Below are positions 33,084 to 40,796 of a stretch of DNA of 64,000 bases, piece after piece. Location: positions 67,509-131,508 of the forward strand of contig NZ_VDMP01000021.1 in NCBI RefSeq assembly GCF_006335005.1, read 5' to 3'. The position numbers and the translations under genes are program-made. Source of the stretch: Nocardioides albidus (lineage in GTDB: Bacteria; Actinomycetota; Actinomycetes; Propionibacteriales; Nocardioidaceae). Every line of letters starts with the position of its first letter. Within the stretch, counting starts at the first letter, position 1. Under the pieces are notes generated by a model. The model was given only the letters and a program-made list of their open reading frames with translations. It had not been told where the DNA came from and did not search any database.

Positions 33084-33123
33084 GGTTGTTCCTCCGGTCC
33101 GGGGTTCCATCGATGAGGGGATC

Positions 33124-33140
33124 TGTCAGTTGTCGGACAG
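33124..33140. promoter_or_regulatory. GntR-type operator (box B)
   Basis: TGTCAGTTGTCGGACAG, nearly the same as box A. It lies 40 bases upstream of the MBL-fold hydrolase GTG and just after the GntR stop. Confidence 0.72.
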
Positions 33141-33189
33141 CCTACGACTCACCGAACCATGGCCGCACCGGTCTTGTCCAGCGCAGGCG

Positions 33190-33912
33190 CTACCGGTCGG
33201 CGCCCGGCTCCACGAGCGACGGGGGCAGATTGACGATCGAGTGGATCAGCGCGAGGGCGCCCGCCTCGTCACGACGTCGAAGCGCCTGCGCGAAGAGCTG
33301 ATGGGTCTGGGCGCTCGCCTTGAGCGCGTCCGGGTAGGCCTCGGCCGTCTTGTCGAGATTCGAGCGGATGCGCAGCTTGAACAGGTCGCGGATGCTGCCG
33401 TACATCCACTCGTAGAGCGGGTTGTGACTGAGCTTGCACAGCGCCAGGTGGAACTCGTAGTCGTCGTCGAGATAGGTCCCGAGATCGTGCTCGCCCGCGC
33501 GAGCCAGCAGACTGTCGGCGAGCTCGACGAAGCGGTCGAGCTCCGCGTCACTCGCCCGCTCGACCGCCAACGACGTCGACGCCCTCTCGATCAGCTCCCG
33601 GAACTCGGTGACATGCGGAGTCATGGAGTCGCGCGCGACCAGGGGGCTGACCTCTCGGGAGAGCGACTCGAGCGAGCTGTCGCGCACGAAGGTGCCCTCG
33701 CCGACCCGGCTCTCGACCAGACCGAGCGTCGCGAGCTTCTGCAGTGCGGCCCGAACGGACGCGCGGCTGACGCCGTAGCTCTCCGACAGTGCATGCTCGG
33801 CCGGCAGCCTCACCCCGGGCTCGAACTCGCCGGCCAGGATGCGCGACATGAGATCGCTGAACACCTGCTGCGCGACGCTGTCGCGATTGATCTTCTCGAT
33901 CGGGCGTACCAC
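33190..33912 (-). CDS. GntR-family regulator, FadR/FCD subfamily
   Basis: A 240-residue regulator. The N-terminal winged helix has VAQQVFSDLMSRILAGEFEPGVRLPAEHALSESYGVSRASVRAALQKLATLGLVESRVGEGTFV. The C-terminal FCD helical domain has the metal-type residues in FRELIERASTSLAVERAS, DDDYEFHLALCKLSHNPL and HQLFAQALRRRDEAGAL. The GTG at 33912 is chosen because GAGGAG is 10 bases upstream and because an ATG at 33942 would lie in the operator. The operator at 33941-33958 suggests autoregulation. It is the best candidate for the protein that reads all five GTTGTCSGAC boxes. Confidence 0.88.
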   Translation of the reverse strand: MVRPIEKINRDSVAQQVFSDLMSRILAGEFEPGVRLPAEHALSESYGVSRASVRAALQKLATLGLVESRVGEGTFVRDSSLESLSREVSPLVARDSMTPHVTEFRELIERASTSLAVERASDAELDRFVELADSLLARAGEHDLGTYLDDDYEFHLALCKLSHNPLYEWMYGSIRDLFKLRIRSNLDKTAEAYPDALKASAQTHQLFAQALRRRDEAGALALIHSIVNLPPSLVEPGADR

Positions 33913-33940
33913 GTTGTGTCTGCTCCTCGGGCGACCGCGC

Positions 33941-33958
33941 ATGTCCGTTGTCCGACAG
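33941..33958. promoter_or_regulatory. GntR-type operator (box C), autoregulatory
   Basis: ATGTCCGTTGTCCGACAG, with the core GTTGTCCGAC at 33947-33956. It lies between the GntR gene and the divergent MBL-fold gene at 34115, about 30 bases from the GntR start. Confidence 0.72.
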
Positions 33959-34114
33959 GAGAGTACGACCTCCGCCGCCCCCAGGGATCGCTGGCTCCCC
34001 CGTCGGGCGCCGTGCGATGGTCCAAGTCTAGAACTTTCCGCGCGGACGACGGCGCCGTTGAATGCAGGCATCCATGCCGGACGGTGCGCCGGCCTGCCCT
34101 TCGAAGGAGTTCCC

Positions 34115-34732
34115 ATGGACGACATCACCCTCCCCGACACCGCGGTCGACGACTGGGGGGTCCTGAGCGACGGCTACGCACCCTGGCCGCTCGGCGGCCT
34201 GGGCGAGACCGGCAGCGTCGCGGCGACGGTCTCCTTCGTCCGCAGCGGCGACCAGCGGATCATCCACGATCCCGGCCTGATCCGGAGCCGCTCGGCCGTC
34301 CTCGGCCCGCTCACCGAGCGGGGATTCTCCGCGGCGGAGGTGACCGACGTGGTCATCAGCCACCACCACCCCGACCACGCCCTGAACATCGCCATGTTCG
34401 AGAACGCGCGCACCCACGACGTGTGGGGCATCTACAAGGACGACCAGTGGCACAGCCGGATGGCGGACGGCGCCGAGGTCGCGCCGGGCGTCAAGCTCAT
34501 CCAGACCCCTGGCCACACCGAGCAGGACATCACCACGCTCGTCCTCACCAAGGACGGCCCTGTCGTCTTCACCCACCTGTGGTGGACCGCCACGGTTCCC
34601 GAGGAGGATCCGTTCGCGGTTAACGCGGACCTTCTCCACCTCCACCGCGAGCGGATCCTGGGCCTGGACCCGATCCTCATCGTGCCCGGCCACGGCCCGG
34701 CGTTTGAGCCCACCAGCAGCACGCCTCGCTGA
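34115..34732 (+). CDS. Metallo-beta-lactamase-fold hydrolase
   Basis: A 205-residue protein with the MBL motif VVISHHHPDHALN (about residue 86), QTPGHTEQDI (about 131) and the C-terminal VPGHGPAFEP. The middle region is short, so this is a compact MBLAC1-like member. The ATG at 34115 follows AAGGAG with 5 bases spacing. It shares a promoter region with GntR (box C) and ends at a strong bidirectional terminator. The substrate is not visible. Confidence 0.85.
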   Translation: MDDITLPDTAVDDWGVLSDGYAPWPLGGLGETGSVAATVSFVRSGDQRIIHDPGLIRSRSAVLGPLTERGFSAAEVTDVVISHHHPDHALNIAMFENARTHDVWGIYKDDQWHSRMADGAEVAPGVKLIQTPGHTEQDITTLVLTKDGPVVFTHLWWTATVPEEDPFAVNADLLHLHRERILGLDPILIVPGHGPAFEPTSSTPR

Positions 34733-34742
34733 GCTCATGGCG

Positions 34743-34785
34743 ACGACGCCCGGTCGGCTCCCCTCGGGGAGCGACCGGGCGTCGT
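34743..34785. terminator. Strong bidirectional terminator
   Basis: A stem of about 20 base pairs: ACGACGCCCGGTCG with CGACCGGGCGTCGT, plus an inner GCTCCCC/GGGGAGC, with one bulge. It lies between the convergent MBL-fold (34115-34732) and amine oxidase (34801-36153) genes. There is no T-tract, as is usual in actinobacteria. Confidence 0.8.
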
Positions 34786-34800
34786 TGCGACCAGCGGGAG

Positions 34801-36153
34801 TCAGCCGAGAGCTGCGAGTACCTCGGCCGCCGCGCGCCGTCCGGAGCGGACGGCGCCCTCCATGTAGCCGTTCCAAACCTCGGCAGACTCGGCGCCGGCC
34901 CAATGGATCCGGCCCACCGGCTTGGCCAGGGCTTCGCCGAAACTGGTCCACGCGCCGGCCCCGAGGCGTCCCCCGTAGCAGCCCCGGGTGAACTCCTCGG
35001 CCATCCAGTCCTGCTCGACGTAGTCGATGGGGTCTGCCGCCTCCGGGCCGAAGAATGTGACGAGCGACTCGATAGCCAAGTCCTTGCGCTGCTCCGGCGT
35101 CAGGTCGGCGACCGCGCGCGCCTCTGCCCCCTCGAAGAAGCCGACGATCACCCCACAGGAGCCGTCATGCGGCGAGTTGTCGAGAGTGACGCTGAGCCCG
35201 CCGTCGTCGAAGTTGCTGGCGAGGCCGTTCAGGCCCGCCTCACGCCAGAAGGGCTTCGGGTAGGCGATCTGCGTCTTGATGACCGAGCCCATCGGCATCT
35301 GCTGGGTCAGCGCGTCGCGCTGCGCCGGCAGGGCGGGCTCGTAGTCAATCCGCCCGGCCAGAGCCGGCGGAACCGTCACGATCACCCTTCGAGCAGTCAC
35401 CTCTGCACCGTCTGCATGCACGTGGACGCCGTTGTCGGTCTGCACGATCCGGGTGACGCGCCTGCCGAGTCGAACCACGTCGCCCAGACCTTCGGCCAGG
35501 CGTTCGGAGATCTGGTGAGTGCCGCCGACGACACGCTGCTCCTGCGCGCCGCCCGTCGTACTGATGAGGACCTCCAGGCTGGTGTTCGACTTGACGTAGA
35601 ACAGGAAGTGGAGGAGGGAGAGCTCCGCCGGCTCTGCGGCGAAGACACCACGCACCAGCGCCTGCCAGTGCGCCACCGCCTCAGGCTCGGTGGTGTTCGA
35701 GCGGACCCACTCCGCGAAGGTGGTGGCGTCCAGCGTGGCCGCCTCCTCGGTGAGCCACGGGGCTGAGAGCGAGACGGTCTCCGCCAGCTCCGCGAGCAGT
35801 CCGGCCATCCGGTCGACCTCCGGGGCGGCCGTGGGCGTGAGGCCAAGCTGACTCAGGTCGGTGGCCCGGGTGACCTGACCGCGGAAGAGGGTGATCGGAA
35901 CGCCGTCGTCGTACGACGCGAAGGTCTTTAGGCCGAGCTCGCCGACCAGCCCGAGCACCTCGGTGTGGCCCTCAGCGATCCACTGCCCGCCCATCTCGAC
36001 GGCGACGCCGTTCTTGAGATGGCCGCCCAGGTTACGTCCGGCGACGCGGTCTCTCGCCTCCAGCACGATCACCCTCTGGCCTGCTGCCAGGAGGTCCCGT
36101 GCGGCCGTCAGCCCTGCCAGCCCAGCACCTACCACTACGACGTCGCAATCCAT
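34801..36153 (-). CDS. Flavin monoamine oxidase family protein
   Basis: A 450-residue FAD oxidase. The N-terminal Rossmann motif is VVVVGAGLAGLTAARDL, followed by VLEARDRVAGRNLGG and GGQWIAEGHTEV. The C-terminal FAD contact is GRIHWAGAESAEVWNGYMEGAVRSGRRAA. In classical members the Cys-linked or GGR segment reads GRVGGR; here it is RVAGRN. The substrate is an amine or polyamine by family. A GntR box at 36174-36183 and a TetR palindrome at 36183-36192 lie just upstream, so two regulators may compete at its promoter. Confidence 0.88.
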   Translation of the reverse strand: MDCDVVVVGAGLAGLTAARDLLAAGQRVIVLEARDRVAGRNLGGHLKNGVAVEMGGQWIAEGHTEVLGLVGELGLKTFASYDDGVPITLFRGQVTRATDLSQLGLTPTAAPEVDRMAGLLAELAETVSLSAPWLTEEAATLDATTFAEWVRSNTTEPEAVAHWQALVRGVFAAEPAELSLLHFLFYVKSNTSLEVLISTTGGAQEQRVVGGTHQISERLAEGLGDVVRLGRRVTRIVQTDNGVHVHADGAEVTARRVIVTVPPALAGRIDYEPALPAQRDALTQQMPMGSVIKTQIAYPKPFWREAGLNGLASNFDDGGLSVTLDNSPHDGSCGVIVGFFEGAEARAVADLTPEQRKDLAIESLVTFFGPEAADPIDYVEQDWMAEEFTRGCYGGRLGAGAWTSFGEALAKPVGRIHWAGAESAEVWNGYMEGAVRSGRRAAAEVLAALG

Positions 36154-36173
36154 CTTGTCCTCAATTTCGGTCG

Positions 36174-36192
36174 GTTGTCCGACTTACGTTAG
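36174..36192. promoter_or_regulatory. Overlapping GntR box D and TetR-type palindrome
   Basis: GTTGTCCGAC (36174-36183) is box D. CTTACGTTAG (36183-36192) is a near-palindrome that reappears as the perfect CTTACGTAAG at 37040-37049. Both lie between the amine oxidase and the divergent TetR gene. Confidence 0.62.
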
Positions 36193-36248
36193 GAGGATCA
36201 CGTTGTCCGTGCAAGAGTTCTCCGGCATTCGAAAAGAGAAGGAGTCCC

Positions 36249-36851
36249 GTGGCCTACGTCAGAGCAGCCGAGCGCGAGGAGCAGATCGTCGCCGCGACCC
36301 TCCGGGTCCTGAGAGCGACCGGCGTCGCGGGTCTGACCCTTCGCGCCGTTGCGACCGAAGCGGGCGTCCCTCTGGGAACGTTGCACTACGTGTTTCCGAC
36401 GAAGGAGCTGCTCCTGCGGTCCGTGATCGACACCGTGATCCGCGATCTTGCGGCCGTGCTGCGCACGGACGTGGATCTCGATCGCGGCCTCGAGCACGCA
36501 CTGCGCCAATCGATGATGAACTACTGGCGCCACCTGGTGGAGTCGGATACGAGCGGTCAGATCGTGCAGTACGAGCTCACGACCTACTCCGTGCGTTCAG
36601 AGAGCGCCCTGGCTCGCCTGCAGTACGAGTCATACGTGTCGGTCGCGAGCGAGCTGTTTGAGCAAGCAGCGACCGCCGCAGGCGAGGTTTGCGCCATCGC
36701 CTTCGATGAGTTGGCCCGGCTCTCCGTGGCGGGCACCGACGGTCTCATTCTCCAGTACCTCGCCGACCCCGCCCACGACCGCGCGATGATCGACTTGGAA
36801 CGACTTCTCAAGATGTTGCACTCCCTTGCAGCCCCGCAAGCAGGCGGCTGA
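36249..36851 (+). CDS. TetR/AcrR-family transcriptional regulator
   Basis: A 200-residue regulator starting VAYVRAAEREEQIVAATLRVLRATGVAGLTLRAVATEAGVPLGTLHYVFPTKELLLRSV. The HTH and the FPTKEL segment are typical. I use the GTG at 36249 because AAGGAG lies 4 bases upstream; a longer in-frame version has unlikely sequence. It is divergent from the amine oxidase. CTTACGTTAG (36183-36192) before it and CTTACGTAAG (37040-37049) after it are candidate sites. It marks the left limit of recognisable genes before the mobile element. Confidence 0.85.
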   Translation: MAYVRAAEREEQIVAATLRVLRATGVAGLTLRAVATEAGVPLGTLHYVFPTKELLLRSVIDTVIRDLAAVLRTDVDLDRGLEHALRQSMMNYWRHLVESDTSGQIVQYELTTYSVRSESALARLQYESYVSVASELFEQAATAAGEVCAIAFDELARLSVAGTDGLILQYLADPAHDRAMIDLERLLKMLHSLAAPQAGG

Positions 36852-37335
36852 CAAACTGCGAACCGAGATCTGACCTGCCGCGGTCGTCGCGATGCCCGGC
36901 ATCTCGGCTGCCCGACACGTCCCAAGGCGCTGACGTGCACATGCCCCGCGCCTGAGCACGCACACTCGAAGAGACGTTCAGCTCGGTGCGTTCGTTTCGC
37001 TCCTGGCAGTCGCCGCTGTCCGGGAGGACGGCGGCCCGACTTACGTAAGCCATGGCCCTGGCGTTGGAAGTCGAGCAGGTTCTAGATCCCGAGTCTCGTC
37101 GTAAGACCTCGGAGCCGCCAGCACGATCGCACCAGCACGCTTCGGATCGTTGTCGTCTCGCCCCTCATGACGTCCATTGACGAGTTCACCCACCACTTCC
37201 GGCAACGCCCTTCACAACCTCCCCACCGAGCGGCACGCATGCTACGAAGGTTCGTAGTTCGGTCCGTCCCCTTGGGACGGGCCGTGCGTCATTTCTGGCG
37301 TGATTGACGAGTTGTGACGGGCGGTGACTCGGGCC
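36852..37335. other. Gap of 484 bases before the relaxase gene
   Basis: No gene was recognised. It contains the perfect palindrome CTTACGTAAG (37040-37049), the inverted repeat CTACGAA-gg-TTCGTAG (37242-37257) and the hairpin CCGTCCC-ctt-GGGACGG (37264-37280). The last two lie just upstream of the relaxase and may belong to a transfer origin. TCTGACCTGC at 36869-36878 is a 10-base match to the 16-base direct repeat at 40097 and 41977, too short to call an end. Confidence 0.5.
37242..37280. other. Candidate transfer origin (oriT)
   Basis: Two adjacent inverted repeats (37242-37257 and 37264-37280) lie 55-95 bases before the relaxase start. MobF relaxases usually nick at a site with inverted repeats close to their gene. 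No nic consensus was recognised, so this is a guess by position. Confidence 0.3.
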
Positions 37336-40020
37336 ATGCACGGTGGGGTGAAGTTCTACCGCGGCTGCGCGAAGGCAGCCCGGACCTACGTGGAGGCAGA
37401 CCGCTCGCGGGCCGATGACTACTACCTGACTGAGGGTTCCGGGGTGGCGCAGCGCTTCGTCGCGACGCGAATTCCTGACGGTGGCACGACCGTCGCCGCG
37501 ACCGGCGACCTCGACGGGGACGGGTACGAGGCATGGGTCGCGGGCTACGACACCAACCGGCATCCGAAGGGCCGGCTGCGCACGGACGAGAAGGGGCTGC
37601 GGTTCGTCGAAGTCGTTGTCAATGGTCCGAAGACGTGGTCGCTGGCCGCGTCGCTGCACCCTGAGATCGGTGACGTGTACGACGCCGTGCAAGAGCGGGC
37701 AGCGGTCGAGATCATCGGCTGGCTGGCGGAACACTCGACGACCCGGATCGGACCACGCGGACTGCAGGTCCAGGTCCCCGTCGAGAAGCTCGAGGCCGCG
37801 GTCGTGCGGCACTACACCTCCCGCGCTGGCGACCCGCACCGCCATCTGCACCTCCAGATCAACGCCCGAGTGTTCGCCCAAGGACGGTGGCGAGGTCTGC
37901 ACTCGGTCGGGGTCGTGGACTCGATCGAGGCCATCAACGGCATCGGTCACGCCGCTGTCATGTGCGACCTCGAGTTCCGTCAGGTTCTTGCTGCCTACGG
38001 GTACACGCTCGCCCCCGACTCCGGCGAGATCGCGGAACTGGCTCCGTTCGCCGGCGAGTTCAGCCACCGCGCGGCGCAGATCGGCCGGCACGTCGACCGG
38101 TACGAGGCCCAGTGGCGCGCCGAGCACCCCGGCCAAGAGCCCGGCACCGGGCTGCGGCGGGCCTGGGACCGGCGGGCGTGGGCCGAGGCGCGGCCGGACA
38201 AGGTGGTCCCGACCGACGGCTCCGAGCTGGTCGCCCGGTGGCGCGAGGAGCTCCACGACCTCGGGTTCCGACCGCCCATCGTTGCCGCAAGGTTGTCGAC
38301 TGCCTCGGTCGGAGGGATCGATCGCGACGGCGTCACCGATCTGGTGCTCACCCGGCTCGGGTCACGTCGCTCGTCGTGGAACAGCGCGGACGTCCGCGGC
38401 GAGGTCGAACGGATCGTCGCGACCGCCGGCGTCGTCGTAGAACCGGTCGTGCGACGCGAGCTGGTCGAAGACCTCACCGCCCGAACCGTCGGCGCCTGTC
38501 TTCGGCTGGTGGACCGTGAAGACGTTCCCGATCACATCCGCTCGCTGACCTCCGAGCGGGTGCTCGCGGTCGAGACGGACCTGATCGGCCTCATCGCGCG
38601 GCGCGCTGACCAAGGCGGTCAGGATCCGTCGGCGACGCGACCGGTCCGGATCGGTCCCGTCGTCGCCCGGCGGCGCCTCGACGCCGGTCAGCGGCAGGTG
38701 GTCGCGACGCTCGTTGGTCGCAGCCCGTTGGTAGTCGTCGAGGGCGCCGCCGGCGCGGGCAAGACCACCACACTTGCGGCGACCGCTGCAGTCCTCGGGA
38801 TGGAGGAGCGCCGGATGATGGTGGTGACGCCGACCCTGCGCGCCGCGCGAGTCGCCGAGGCCGAGGTCGGCACCCCGGCGTCGTCCGCAGCTTGGCTGGC
38901 CCATCAGTACGGCTACCGGTGGGACGCCGATGGCCGCTGGACACGCGAACCATTCGACGCCCGTGCCGGCCGACATCTCCTCGACCCACGAGCACGACTG
39001 ACGCCCGGCGACCTGCTGCTCGTCGACGAGGCCGGGATGCTCGACCAGGACACCGCCCACGCACTGTTCACCATCGCCGACGAGACCGGCGCCCGGCTCG
39101 CTCTCATGGGTGACCGCCACCAGCTACCCGCCGTCGGCCGCGGCGGTGTTCTCGACCACGCCACCCGTTGGGCACCCGCCCATGCCCAGGTCGCGCTCGA
39201 CACGGTCCACCGGTTCACCGATCCGGCCTACGCCGAGCTGTCCCTGCTGATGCGCACAGGCAACCGCCCGGTGCACGTCTTCGACGAGCTCCTCGACCGC
39301 GGCGCCATCGTCATCCACCGTAGCGACGTCGAACGCACCGCCGCCCTCATCGGGGCCGGGGCCGACGGTGACACCGTCATCAGCGACACCCGGGACCAGG
39401 TCGCCGACCTCAACGCCGGCATCCGCGACCGCCGCCACGCCGACCACCGCTCCGGCCACGGTGCCGACACCAGCGACGCTCCGGTCGGTCGCACCCGGTC
39501 CGGCGAACCACTCTGGATCGGCGATCAGGTCACCACCCGACGCAACGACCGCGACCTCGACGTCGCCAACCGCGACCGCTGGACCATTACCGGAACCGAT
39601 CACCATGGCACCCTCCAGATCCGAGGCGACCGAGGCACCCGAGCCCTCCCCCGCGACTACGCACAGGCCCATGTCGAGCTCGCCTACGCCACCACGGTCC
39701 ACGGCGCCCAGGGCGACACCGTCGACCACGCCCACTTCGCCCTCAACGAGACCACCGGCGCCGCCGCGACCTACGTCGCCATGACCCGCGGCCGGCACTC
39801 CAACACCGCCCATCTCGTCGCCGACAGCGTCGAGGACGCCCGTCAGCAGTGGCTCACGACGTTTGCCCGTGACCGGGCCGATCTCGGCCCCGCCCGTGCG
39901 CGCGAACGTGCCCTGGACGACATCGACCGCTACGGCCCCACCCCACGCCCAAGGCGACCCGAGTATCAGCTTCCCCTACCCGTCCGGCAGGTTCCCCCCA
40001 GCCCGACCATCGGCTTCTGA
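37336..40020 (+). CDS. MobF-type conjugative relaxase with helicase domain
   Basis: An 894-residue TrwC-like protein. The relaxase three-His motif is HRHLHLQINAR (about residue 168), and ADDYYL near residue 32 is typical. The helicase half has the Walker A GAAGAGKTTT (about residue 470), VDEAGM and TVHGAQGDT with MTRGRHSN at the C-terminus. It would nick one strand of the element's DNA and unwind it for transfer. The ATG at 37336 is used; a GTG four codons earlier is possible. No coupling protein or type IV secretion gene is in the window, so the element could at most be mobilisable, not self-transmissible. Confidence 0.88.
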   Translation: MHGGVKFYRGCAKAARTYVEADRSRADDYYLTEGSGVAQRFVATRIPDGGTTVAATGDLDGDGYEAWVAGYDTNRHPKGRLRTDEKGLRFVEVVVNGPKTWSLAASLHPEIGDVYDAVQERAAVEIIGWLAEHSTTRIGPRGLQVQVPVEKLEAAVVRHYTSRAGDPHRHLHLQINARVFAQGRWRGLHSVGVVDSIEAINGIGHAAVMCDLEFRQVLAAYGYTLAPDSGEIAELAPFAGEFSHRAAQIGRHVDRYEAQWRAEHPGQEPGTGLRRAWDRRAWAEARPDKVVPTDGSELVARWREELHDLGFRPPIVAARLSTASVGGIDRDGVTDLVLTRLGSRRSSWNSADVRGEVERIVATAGVVVEPVVRRELVEDLTARTVGACLRLVDREDVPDHIRSLTSERVLAVETDLIGLIARRADQGGQDPSATRPVRIGPVVARRRLDAGQRQVVATLVGRSPLVVVEGAAGAGKTTTLAATAAVLGMEERRMMVVTPTLRAARVAEAEVGTPASSAAWLAHQYGYRWDADGRWTREPFDARAGRHLLDPRARLTPGDLLLVDEAGMLDQDTAHALFTIADETGARLALMGDRHQLPAVGRGGVLDHATRWAPAHAQVALDTVHRFTDPAYAELSLLMRTGNRPVHVFDELLDRGAIVIHRSDVERTAALIGAGADGDTVISDTRDQVADLNAGIRDRRHADHRSGHGADTSDAPVGRTRSGEPLWIGDQVTTRRNDRDLDVANRDRWTITGTDHHGTLQIRGDRGTRALPRDYAQAHVELAYATTVHGAQGDTVDHAHFALNETTGAAATYVAMTRGRHSNTAHLVADSVEDARQQWLTTFARDRADLGPARARERALDDIDRYGPTPRPRRPEYQLPLPVRQVPPSPTIGF

Positions 40021-40127
40021 ACCTCCCCGCACCCGTCACCGGCACCGTCACCGGCACCGCGTCAAGACCATCCGCAAAACGACTTAGGGGAACCTGCTGA
40101 CCTGCGCAAACACCAGGTTCCCCCCAG
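39988..40127 (+). repeat. 14-base direct repeat and stem-loop
   Basis: CAGGTTCCCCCCAG occurs at 39988-40001 and 40114-40127. GGGGAACCTG (40087-40096) and CAGGTTCCCC (40114-40123) form a perfect 10-base stem whose 17-base loop contains the 16-base direct repeat shared with the menB side (40097-40112). The structure suits an integrase arm/core region. Confidence 0.55.
40097..40112 (+). repeat. 16-base direct repeat, candidate attachment site copy 1
   Basis: CTGACCTGCGCAAACA, identical to 41977-41992. The two copies enclose the two excisionase-like genes and the integrase but not the relaxase. Confidence 0.6.
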
Positions 40128-40282
40128 GTATCCCCCTCCTCGAGGCGCAAAAGGGGGGTACCTGCGTCGTCATCATCGGCCCGTCCGGGATCGCACCCGT
40201 CGAGATCACTCGTCAGGAACTGATCGCTCCCAGTGCCTCTCCGGACCTAGGTGACTATCCACGACACCGAAGGGACCACCTG

Positions 40283-40498
40283 ATGAACCCGATCGACATC
40301 CCCACCGAGTGGAACGACAGCGCGCTGCTCACCTTCGAGGAGTTCTGCGCCCTCATCCACATCCCCCAACGCACCGTCCGCGACTGGCGCCGACGCGGCG
40401 TCGGCCCACGCTTCTGGCGCTTCAACGGCACCGGCCGCCTCTACACCACCGTCGCCGAGGTCCGGCGCTTCACCAACCCCGTCAACGCCGCCCGCTAG
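40283..40498 (+). CDS. Small helix-turn-helix protein, excisionase-like
   Basis: A 71-residue protein. LLTFEEFCALIHIPQRTVRDWRRRGVGPRFWRFNGTGRLYTTVAEVRRF is a MerR/HTH_17-type DNA-binding domain as in small excisionases of actinobacterial integrative elements. An AGGGACC stretch lies before the ATG. It is separated from the next HTH gene by 9 bases and both precede the integrase. The likely role is to set the direction of recombination or repress the element. Confidence 0.8.
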   Translation: MNPIDIPTEWNDSALLTFEEFCALIHIPQRTVRDWRRRGVGPRFWRFNGTGRLYTTVAEVRRFTNPVNAAR

Positions 40499-40507
40499 GA
40501 GCACCCG

Positions 40508-40771
40508 ATGTCCACAGCCCGTCACGACCACGACGACCACGCCGACGACGAGATGCTCACCATCGATGAGGCCGCAGCCTTCCTCCGCGTCCCCGTCGCG
40601 ACCATGCGCTACTGGCGCTACTGCGGCACCGGCCCGTTCAGCTTCAAGATCCAACGCCACGTCCGCTACTGGCGCACCGACCTCGTCCTCTGGCGAGCCG
40701 AGCAGGGTCGCCCACCCGCCGGTTCTCCACAGGCCGGCTCAAGTTCGCGACACGCCGCCGGCGACCACTGA
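40508..40771 (+). CDS. Second small helix-turn-helix protein, excisionase-like
   Basis: An 87-residue protein. An acidic and His-rich N-terminus (residues 1-15) is followed by MLTIDEAAAFLRVPVATMRYWRYCGTGPFSFKIQRHVRYWRTDLVLWRAEQ, an HTH_17-type domain. It is distinct in sequence from its neighbour. It lies 25 bases before the integrase. Two consecutive excisionase-type genes are common in such cassettes; which one is the true Xis cannot be told. Confidence 0.8.
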   Translation: MSTARHDHDDHADDEMLTIDEAAAFLRVPVATMRYWRYCGTGPFSFKIQRHVRYWRTDLVLWRAEQGRPPAGSPQAGSSSRHAAGDH

Positions 40772-40796
40772 CACTGGAAGCAAGAAGGGAGCAGCC

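Noticed and set aside
36869..36878. Left attachment site of the element
   Set aside because: TCTGACCTGC is only a 10-base match to the 16-base repeat with no flanking similarity, which can occur by chance.
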